Assembly: GCF_002887595.1 (NCBI RefSeq)
Contig: NZ_PEBU01000008.1
Coordinates: 124,001 to 188,000 of the forward strand
DNA from: Bowmanella denitrificans
Lineage (GTDB): Bacteria > Pseudomonadota > Gammaproteobacteria > Enterobacterales > Alteromonadaceae
Length of the DNA: 64,000 nucleotides
Direction: 5' to 3'
The translations under genes were made by a program, and so were the position numbers. Shown here piece after piece: positions 57,403-64,000 of this stretch (its first letter is position 1; each line of letters begins with the position of its first letter). The notes beneath the pieces are model-generated. The model was not told where the DNA came from and did not search any database. It saw only the letters and a list, made by a program, of their open reading frames with translations.

Positions 57403-58638
57403 TTAAAATTCGCCCTTAAACCAACTCTGTATCCTGTGCCATAGGCCATCTGATGACTTCTGCCGGGCCAATTGCTTGGCACGCATATGATCTTTGGCAT
57501 ATTGCAACAGCCCCACCACTGTGGCGAAGGTTGAATCCTCTACATATTCCGACAGGCCCTTGGCATTCAGTGGTCGCCCCACTCTTACCGGCATCTGGAA
57601 CAGCTCTTCGGCAAATTCCACTGCGCCTTCCATCTTGGCCGTTCCGCCGGTCAGTACAATACCGGCAGCAATCTGCTCTTCCAGACCGCTGGAACGGATC
57701 TGGTCGTGCACTAATTCAAACAACTCCTGGTACCTAGGCTCAATCACTTCAGCCAGGGTATGCCTGGACATAGCTCGTGACGGCCGGCCGCCGACACTGG
57801 GTACTTCAATGCTTTCTTCCATGCTGACCATGTTTTTCAAGGCACAGGCATAGTTAATTTTAATTTCTTCAGCGTGGCTGATGGGGGTACGGAAAATCTT
57901 GGCGATATCGCTGGTTATCTGATTTCCCGCCACCGGAATCACCGCGGTATGGCGAATGGCGCCGTCGGTGTAAATCACGATATCAATGGTACCGCCACCA
58001 ATATCCACCACGCACACGCCCAATTCTTTCTCGTCGTCGGTCAGTACCGCATAGCTTGACGCCAGGGCAGAAAAAATCAGTTGGTCCGAGTGCAATCCAC
58101 AGCGTTCCACACACTTGACCAGATTCTTCGCCATATCATCTGCGCAAGTAATAATGTGCGCCTCAGCTTCCATACGCACACCGGACATCCCCACTGGATT
58201 TTTAATCCCTTCCTGCACATCAATAGTAAATTCCTGTGGCAACACATGCAGCAGGCGTCGCTCAGCGGCGATGGGCACACTGCGTGCGGCATGAATAACA
58301 TTGTCTACATCTTCCTGAGTCACTTCTTTGTTATTAATGGGCACCATGCCGCTTTCATTCTGACACTGTACGTGGCGGCCGGAAATTGCCATAAATACTG
58401 ACGACACCCGGCAGTCAGCCATTAACTCCATTTCATTAATGGCGCTTTGCACGGATTGCACCACCAGGTTCAGATCATTCACGCCGCCCTTATCCATGCC
58501 GCGGGCCATATGCGTCCCTACGCCGACAATACTGATGCCGCCGTCATCCAGCACTTCGCCCACCACCGCTTTCACGGTACTGGTACCTATATCCAGACCT
58601 ACGATCAAATTCCGATCTGTTACCTTTGCCACCGGCAT
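57403..58638 (-). CDS. ftsA: Cell division protein FtsA
   Basis: FtsA is an actin-like ATPase that tethers FtsZ to the membrane and recruits late division proteins. From the ATG at 58638 it is 411 residues; two closely spaced upstream starts (58644, 58650) cannot be excluded. Motifs include NLIVGLDIGTSTVKAVVGE (phosphate 1), VVDIGGGTIDI (phosphate 2), VLTGGTAKMEG (adenosine) and the C-terminal amphipathic membrane helix LWHRIQSWFKGEF. Confidence 0.98.
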   Translation of the reverse strand: MPVAKVTDRNLIVGLDIGTSTVKAVVGEVLDDGGISIVGVGTHMARGMDKGGVNDLNLVVQSVQSAINEMELMADCRVSSVFMAISGRHVQCQNESGMVPINNKEVTQEDVDNVIHAARSVPIAAERRLLHVLPQEFTIDVQEGIKNPVGMSGVRMEAEAHIITCADDMAKNLVKCVERCGLHSDQLIFSALASSYAVLTDDEKELGVCVVDIGGGTIDIVIYTDGAIRHTAVIPVAGNQITSDIAKIFRTPISHAEEIKINYACALKNMVSMEESIEVPSVGGRPSRAMSRHTLAEVIEPRYQELFELVHDQIRSSGLEEQIAAGIVLTGGTAKMEGAVEFAEELFQMPVRVGRPLNAKGLSEYVEDSTFATVVGLLQYAKDHMRAKQLARQKSSDGLWHRIQSWFKGEF

Positions 58639-58697
58639 GTTCATTCTCACTACGCTGTCTGCTGTATTGTCTGTTTACGGTTAATCTTATCCGCCAG

Positions 58698-59450
58698 TCA
58701 GCCTTTGCTGATCTCGGCCGTTGTTTTCTGCCATCCCACGGCCAGGCCCGTGTCATAGCGAAGGTCTACGTATTCGGCCCGGCGCTCATCCTTTTTCAGC
58801 AGTGGATAGATATCCACAAAGCGCTGAAGGCGGTCGATAAACTCATCCCTGCCCAGGTTTAAACCCAGCCCATTGTCTAAACGCAGATTCCAGGCAAATC
58901 GCTCTGTCAGCACCAATTCACTTACCGACACCCCAGAGCGAGCCAATAAAGCCTGCATCGCCCGAAAGCCCTGTAATGCTGTCTGCTCGCTACCTTGCGG
59001 TCCATACAACCTAGGTAATGCCAGCCCTTCTGGTTGCCTGGCAATAAAGGTGCCGCCCTGAACGTTCAGCAACATATCATCATTCCAGTTGGCCACTACC
59101 TGCTGTTCCACCACGTGAACATGCAGATTGTTTGGCCAGTCCTTACGAATTGACGCCCGGTACACCCAAGGCAGGGCCTCGATATCCTGCAGGGCGCGCT
59201 CAATATCCAGCTCAAAGAAGCTGCCTGGCTGATTCTTCCTAATCGCGTTTTCAACGTCTTGCTTCACCAGGTATTTAAGTTCACCTGATACTTTTATATC
59301 CCGCACCGGTAATTGCTGCTCATCATCCAGCCACACATTCAGGCGGTATGCCGCATACCCCATCCCCACCAGTACCACTACCAAAAACACCATGCCCCAC
59401 CACAACTGCGGCCCACGGGCCGGTTCAGGCAGGACCTGTAACTCATTCAC
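58698..59450 (-). CDS. ftsQ: Cell division protein FtsQ
   Basis: FtsQ is a bitopic protein that links early and late divisome proteins through FtsB/FtsL. The 250-residue protein has a short cytoplasmic part, one membrane helix (about 18-37), a POTRA domain (DIKVSGELKYLVKQDVENAI) and a beta domain. The start is GTG, which overlaps the ddlB stop (GTGA), so translation is probably coupled. Confidence 0.96.
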   Translation of the reverse strand: MNELQVLPEPARGPQLWWGMVFLVVVLVGMGYAAYRLNVWLDDEQQLPVRDIKVSGELKYLVKQDVENAIRKNQPGSFFELDIERALQDIEALPWVYRASIRKDWPNNLHVHVVEQQVVANWNDDMLLNVQGGTFIARQPEGLALPRLYGPQGSEQTALQGFRAMQALLARSGVSVSELVLTERFAWNLRLDNGLGLNLGRDEFIDRLQRFVDIYPLLKKDERRAEYVDLRYDTGLAVGWQKTTAEISKG

Positions 59451-60379
59451 CGGCTAACCTCCGAGGTTGCCAGAATTTCCAGGGTCAGCTCCGCAAAGCT
59501 CATCCCAGCTTGTTTGGCGGCCATAGGCACCAGACTTTTCTCAGTCATACCAGGAACCGTATTGGCTTCCAGCAAATAAAACTGCCCGGCCTGGTCCTGC
59601 ATAAAATCGATTCGTCCCCAACCACTGCCATTTACTGCAGTGAAGGCCCGACGGGCCAACTCAGCCAGACGGCTTTCGGTTTCTACATCCAAACCGCTGG
59701 GACAAAAATACTCCGTACTGGAAGCCTGATATTTGGCTTCATAATCATAAAACGTCCTGGGAGTTTGCATGCGGATAGACGGTAGCGCCCTTTCGCCCAG
59801 CAGGCTGACGGTAAATTCCTGACCAACAATAAATCTTTCCACCAACACCTGGTGGTCATATAAAAAGGCTTGCTCTATGGCTGCGGATAATTGTCCTGCA
59901 TCACTGACCTTGGTCATGCCGATACTGGAGCCTTCATTCGCTGGCTTGACCATTACAATGCCGCCTAAACGGACCATTATATCTGCGCAGTGTTCAGCAT
60001 TAAAGCTGGATTTATCAATAACTTGGTATTCGGCAGTAGGTAAATTCAAGGCCTGCCATATCCACTTACTGCGTACTTTGTCCATGGACAAAGCAGAGCC
60101 AAGTACGCCGGAACCGGTATAAGGGATAGCCAACTGTTGCAGTGCCCCCTGCAGGGTTCCGTCTTCACCACCCCGGCCGTGCAGCATGATCAACACCCGG
60201 TCAAAGTGCTTGTTCACCAGCTCGGTGAGAGGCTGGCTGGCCGGGTCAAATGCATAAGCGTCCACGCCCTGGCTTTTAAGCGCGTTCAGCACTGCCTGAC
60301 CGGATTTTAGCGACACTTCACGCTCCGCCGAGGTGCCACCAAACAGCACCGCGACTTTGCCGAACTCAGCAACCTTCAT
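59447..60379 (-). CDS. ddlB: D-alanine-D-alanine ligase
   Basis: Ddl joins two D-alanines for the pentapeptide of peptidoglycan. The 310-residue ATP-grasp enzyme has [45 protein letters not shown] and the C-terminal [17 protein letters not shown]. It overlaps murC upstream and ftsQ downstream by ATGA/GTGA, as in a tightly packed dcw operon. The position makes it DdlB. Confidence 0.98.
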   Translation of the reverse strand: MKVAEFGKVAVLFGGTSAEREVSLKSGQAVLNALKSQGVDAYAFDPASQPLTELVNKHFDRVLIMLHGRGGEDGTLQGALQQLAIPYTGSGVLGSALSMDKVRSKWIWQALNLPTAEYQVIDKSSFNAEHCADIMVRLGGIVMVKPANEGSSIGMTKVSDAGQLSAAIEQAFLYDHQVLVERFIVGQEFTVSLLGERALPSIRMQTPRTFYDYEAKYQASSTEYFCPSGLDVETESRLAELARRAFTAVNGSGWGRIDFMQDQAGQFYLLEANTVPGMTEKSLVPMAAKQAGMSFAELTLEILATSEVSR

Positions 60380-61824
60380 GCAAGGTTCTCCTTAGCCATC
60401 TGCGTTACATTCAGTTGCATTTTTTGCAGGTCCTTCGCCAGCTTACCTATGTTGCCAGCACCCTGCGTCATCAGCAGGTCGTTATCCTGTAGCAATGGCG
60501 CCAGAATGGCCGGTAATTCCTGTGGACTGCTGACATATACGGGTTCTATTTGGCCACGCTGGCGAATAGAGCGGCACAAGGCTTTACTGTCCACTCCTTC
60601 GATGGGCGCTTCGCCAGCCGAATACACCTCCAGCAGGAGCAACAAATCCACCTGCGACAGGACCCGGACAAAATCTTCGTATAAATCGCGGGTACGGGAA
60701 TATCGATGTGGCTGGTAGGCCATCACCAGACGTTTGTCAGGCCAGTTGCTTCTGGCGGTAGCGATGGTGGCTTCCACCTCTGTAGGATGGTGACCATAAT
60801 CGTCCACCAACACCACCTGACCGTTACCGCTGTCAAATTCGCCCAGATATTCAAAGCGCCGCCCGATGCCCTGGAAAGAAGCCAATGCTTCCACCACTTT
60901 GTTTTGTTCAAGCCCTTCTTCCAGTGCCACGGCAATGGCTGCCAGTGCATTCAGCACATTATGTCGCCCAGGCAAACCGAGTTTCACATCAAAGCGTTCA
61001 CCAGACTTTTTCTCCACCGTAAAACAACTGTGATTAAAGCCCTGGGTTAGATTCACTGCCCGGTAATCCACACCATCCTCAAAACCGTAAGTGAGGTACT
61101 GACGACCAATTCTTGGCAGCAGGTTGCGAATAACCGGATCGTCACCACAAACGACCGCCAGGCCGTAAAAAGGCAGGTTGTGCAGGAAATCTACGTAGGT
61201 GTCTTCCATCTTCTGAAAGTCACCCTGATAGGTATCCATATGATCTGCCTCGATATTGGTCACCACGGAGACCATCGGCTGCAGATGCAAGAAGGACGCA
61301 TCGCTTTCATCCGCTTCGGCAATCAGATAACGGCTGCTGCCCAGCCTGGCATTGGTGCCGGCACTGTTGAGTAAGCCGCCGATCACGAAAGTGGGATCCT
61401 GCCCGCCATGGGCGAAGATGGTAGCAATAAGACTGGTGGTAGTGGTTTTACCATGGGTGCCAGCAACGGCGATACCATGACGAAAACGCATCAGTTCTGC
61501 CAGCATTTCGGCACGGCGAATCACCGGGATGCGATTCTCTCTGGCCAGTTGAATCTCCGGATTCTGTTTGTCGATGGCACTGGACACCACGACCACGTCC
61601 ACATCACGCACGTTGTCTGCCTGGTGGCCGATAAAAATTCTGGCCCCCAATCCTTCCAGTCTGGCGGTCATACTATTCGTACCCAGATCAGACCCGGATA
61701 CCTGATAACCTTCGTTCAGTAACACTTCGGCAATGCCACCCATTCCGGCACCACCAATGCCGATAAAATGAATGCGTTTAATTCGGCGCATCTCCGGAAC
61801 GGTGTAATTGGCGGTACTACTCAT
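60376..61824 (-). CDS. murC: UDP-N-acetylmuramate-L-alanine ligase
   Basis: MurC adds L-alanine to UDP-MurNAc, the first step of stem-peptide synthesis. The 482-residue Mur ligase has an N-terminal [16 protein letters not shown], the P-loop [13 protein letters not shown], the [10 protein letters not shown] motif and the C-terminal [14 protein letters not shown]. The ATG at 61824 overlaps the murG stop (ATGA); the frame extends upstream into murG but that was rejected. Confidence 0.98.
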   Translation of the reverse strand: MSSTANYTVPEMRRIKRIHFIGIGGAGMGGIAEVLLNEGYQVSGSDLGTNSMTARLEGLGARIFIGHQADNVRDVDVVVVSSAIDKQNPEIQLARENRIPVIRRAEMLAELMRFRHGIAVAGTHGKTTTTSLIATIFAHGGQDPTFVIGGLLNSAGTNARLGSSRYLIAEADESDASFLHLQPMVSVVTNIEADHMDTYQGDFQKMEDTYVDFLHNLPFYGLAVVCGDDPVIRNLLPRIGRQYLTYGFEDGVDYRAVNLTQGFNHSCFTVEKKSGERFDVKLGLPGRHNVLNALAAIAVALEEGLEQNKVVEALASFQGIGRRFEYLGEFDSGNGQVVLVDDYGHHPTEVEATIATARSNWPDKRLVMAYQPHRYSRTRDLYEDFVRVLSQVDLLLLLEVYSAGEAPIEGVDSKALCRSIRQRGQIEPVYVSSPQELPAILAPLLQDNDLLMTQGAGNIGKLAKDLQKMQLNVTQMAKENLA

Positions 61825-62891
61825 GCCTGTTGCTCCGCTAGTTGTTTGCAATACTGCGCCACCTTTTCAGTGGCATCCGGCTTAGCCTGACTCAGAGCTC
61901 GCTGGCCCATCTCCACCAGTCTTGCCGGATCATGCAGTAACTGCATCAAGGTCTGTTTAAACTGTTCCCCGGTCAGACTTGGCTGAGGGGCTAAAATAGC
62001 TGCGTTGGCACGCACCAACACCTGTGCATTACAGGTCTGATGGTCATCCACAGCATGGGGTAAAGGAACGAAAATTGCCGCCAGACCACTGCTGGCGATC
62101 TCCGATACGGTAAGTGCACCAGAACGGCAGATCACCAAATCTGCCCAGGCATAGGCCTGCCCCATATCCTGAATAAATTCTTCAACCTGCCAGTTATTCT
62201 GTTGGCCCATATGCTGACGGTAAGCATCAGTGGCTTCTGCCAGTCGCCCACCACCGCATTGATGACGAATCTCAATATTCTGCAGGCCGGCAAAATGTGC
62301 GGGTAACAGTTCATTCAACGCTTTAGCCCCCAAACTGCCCCCCACCACCAGCACATGCACTTTGCCTTCGATTTGGCGATATGGCTTTGGCAAAATATTG
62401 CGACGTACGGGATTACCCACCCATGCCACTTTCGCGCCGGGCTTAAAGGTCTGATCAAAACCGCTCAGCACTTTTCTCGCCAGGCGGCTGAGTAATTTGT
62501 TGGTCATACCAGGCACGGCATTTTGTTCATGAACAAGCAAAGGTATTCCGCACAACCAGGCAGCCATGCCTCCGGGGCCGCTGGCAAAACCGCCCATGCC
62601 CAATACCACATCCGGTTTAAAGGCCTTGATTGCGCGTCTTGCCTGCCAAATGGCGTGGATAATACTAAATGGCGCTTTGAGCAGTCTCAGCAATCCATTA
62701 CCCCGCACTCCACTGATGCTCAGAAAACTAATAGGGTAACCTGCGGCGGGAACAACCTTGGCCTCCATCTTCTGTGCAGTGCCCAGCCAGTGGATTTGCC
62801 AGCCTTGCGCCGCTAACCAATCAGCCACCGCCAGCCCCGGGAAAACATGCCCACCAGTGCCACCGGCCATAATCATAATCCTGCCACTCAT
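61821..62891 (-). CDS. murG: UDP-GlcNAc:lipid I N-acetylglucosaminyltransferase MurG
   Basis: MurG converts lipid I to lipid II at the inner face of the membrane. The 356-residue GT28 glycosyltransferase has [55 protein letters not shown] and the UDP-GlcNAc-binding [11 protein letters not shown]. Overlapping ATGAs join it to ftsW and murC. Confidence 0.98.
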   Translation of the reverse strand: MSGRIMIMAGGTGGHVFPGLAVADWLAAQGWQIHWLGTAQKMEAKVVPAAGYPISFLSISGVRGNGLLRLLKAPFSIIHAIWQARRAIKAFKPDVVLGMGGFASGPGGMAAWLCGIPLLVHEQNAVPGMTNKLLSRLARKVLSGFDQTFKPGAKVAWVGNPVRRNILPKPYRQIEGKVHVLVVGGSLGAKALNELLPAHFAGLQNIEIRHQCGGGRLAEATDAYRQHMGQQNNWQVEEFIQDMGQAYAWADLVICRSGALTVSEIASSGLAAIFVPLPHAVDDHQTCNAQVLVRANAAILAPQPSLTGEQFKQTLMQLLHDPARLVEMGQRALSQAKPDATEKVAQYCKQLAEQQA

Positions 62892-64000
62892 GACACTTTA
62901 CCCCGTTTACGGTCACTCAGGGCCTGGACACCGTCCATACGCAATTCAAAATCAATTCTGAGTAACAGGGCGACCGCCATGGCCATCAGAATCAGGCTGT
63001 TACCACCATAGCTGACCAATGGCAAAGTCAGCCCTTTGGTGGGCAGAATGCCTGCACTGGCCCCGACATTAACGGCTGTCTGGAAACTGAACCAGATACC
63101 AATGGCATGGGCCAGATAGCCTTCAAATGGCCGCCCCTGCTGTAACGCCAGGTTACCCAGCCGCAAGGCTTTCAATACCAACATCAGCAACAATGCCAGT
63201 ACAGCGCAGATACCGACAAAGCCCAGTTCTTCTGCCAAAATGGCGGCAATAAAATCGGTATGGGCTTCAGGCAGATATTCCAGTTTCTGCAGACTGTTAC
63301 CCAGACCCTGACCAAATATATCCCCCCGCCCATAGGCCATCAGTGACTGAGTCAATTGGTAGCCACTGCCAAAGGGGTCCGCCCAGGGATCCAGAAAAGC
63401 GGTAATACGTTTAAGGCGGTACTCTTCAAATACAATCAGTGCGACCACGGCACACAGCCCACTGAGCAGCAAACCAAAAAACTGCCAAAGCTTGGCCCCG
63501 GCCAGAAACAGCAGACCTATAGTGGTGGCGAACATCACCACTACGGTACCCAGATCCGGCTGCATCAAAAGCAGCAAGGCCAGAATAAACAACACCCCCA
63601 ACGGCTTGATAAAGCCTTTGAGGTTTTCTGTCACTTCTTCATAACGGCGCACCAAATAGCCAGCGAGATAGCAGAAGAAAAATAGTTTGGCCGGTTCAGC
63701 AGCCTGGATGGTAATTGGCCCCAGTGCCAGCCAACGAGTACTGCCATTAACATTCCGCCCCACCAGCAATACCGCCAACAGCAACAGAATAGCCAATAAC
63801 AGCAACCAACCGTTGAAGGTACGCCACCAGCGCATGGGCAGTTGCATGGTGACCAGTGCCGCCACCATGGCTATGCCCATATAAATACCGTGTCGGATAG
63901 CAAAGTGAAAAGGATTGTCATAAATACGCGCCGCTGCGGGCATGGATGCCGATGTAACGACGATCATACCCACCGACATCAGCGCCAGGGCGATCAGCAA
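62888..64000 (-). CDS. ftsW: Lipid II polymerase / division protein FtsW, 5' end outside window
   Basis: FtsW is the SEDS-family septal peptidoglycan polymerase. The visible 370 residues include most of the ten helices, the SEDS segment EAHTDFIAAILAEELGFVG and the C-terminal PLVSYGGNSLI motif. The frame is open to the right edge and begins inside the first helix, so the start codon and N-terminal 20-40 residues lie outside. RodA is excluded by its position upstream of murG. Confidence 0.95.
   Translation of the reverse strand: MLIALALMSVGMIVVTSASMPAAARIYDNPFHFAIRHGIYMGIAMVAALVTMQLPMRWWRTFNGWLLLLAILLLLAVLLVGRNVNGSTRWLALGPITIQAAEPAKLFFFCYLAGYLVRRYEEVTENLKGFIKPLGVLFILALLLLMQPDLGTVVVMFATTIGLLFLAGAKLWQFFGLLLSGLCAVVALIVFEEYRLKRITAFLDPWADPFGSGYQLTQSLMAYGRGDIFGQGLGNSLQKLEYLPEAHTDFIAAILAEELGFVGICAVLALLLMLVLKALRLGNLALQQGRPFEGYLAHAIGIWFSFQTAVNVGASAGILPTKGLTLPLVSYGGNSLILMAMAVALLLRIDFELRMDGVQALSDRKRGKVS

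Overview
This window is chromosomal DNA of a gammaproteobacterium, most likely of the Alteromonadales (Alteromonadaceae-like). That placement is inferred from gene content and gene order; the genus cannot be fixed by eye. Two conserved gene-order blocks support it. The first is rsmI / lpoA-yraN-diaA-dolP followed by sspAB, petABC and rplM-rpsI. The second is an almost unbroken enterobacterial-type run: acnB ... lpdA-aceF-aceE-pdhR, ampE-ampD, nadC, pilA-pilC-pilD, coaE, zapD, yacG, mutT, secA, lpxC, ftsZ-ftsA-ftsQ-ddlB-murC-murG-ftsW. No rRNA, tRNA, prophage, CRISPR array or intact insertion sequence was recognised.

Layout. 1-5.6 kb: the end of a MATE exporter, rsmI, and the lpoA-yraN-diaA-dolP envelope/replication operon. 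5.9-11.1 kb: a large TonB-dependent receptor followed by an exported S9 peptidase, probably a peptide-scavenging pair. 11.1-18.8 kb: sspB/sspA, the cytochrome bc1 operon, S9/L13, luxS, and small genes (isochorismatase-like, DUF4870, DUF192, one unknown). 18.8-23.1 kb: a class I-type HMG-CoA reductase, a 103-bp tandem repeat, and acnB. 23.3-35.5 kb: an accessory block inserted between acnB and lpdA, holding a copper/silver RND efflux operon (Cys-rich protein, CusB, CusA, then DUF1289, HDOD and TPR genes), a PepSY-like fragment, an orphan ExbD, a second TonB-dependent receptor and a prolyl oligopeptidase. 35.6-42.8 kb: the pyruvate dehydrogenase operon under PdhR, with two clear PdhR operators. 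43-51 kb: AmpE/AmpD, a retropepsin-like protease, NadC, type IV pilus genes without pilB, CoaE, ZapD, YacG and MutT. 51-64 kb: SecA, an M23 peptidase, LpxC and the dcw division/cell-wall cluster, running off the right edge inside ftsW.

Most genes are ordinary core functions. No wholly new multi-gene system could be demonstrated. The observations most worth following are: (1) pilA is followed directly by pilC with no pilB between them, and pilD is preceded by seven copies of a heptanucleotide that abut its start codon; (2) a terminator-like hairpin lies inside the secA leader, where an M23 peptidase sits in the place of secM; (3) two 103-bp tandem repeats lie between the HMG-CoA reductase and acnB; (4) a REPIN-like inverted pair lies between zapD and yacG; (5) the metal-efflux operon lacks an outer-membrane channel, is translationally coupled to a PepSY fragment and carries an unrelated-looking tail; (6) a nearly perfect 22-bp inverted repeat lies upstream of sspA. 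Start codons were re-chosen from ribosome-binding sites and overlaps where the longest frame was implausible.
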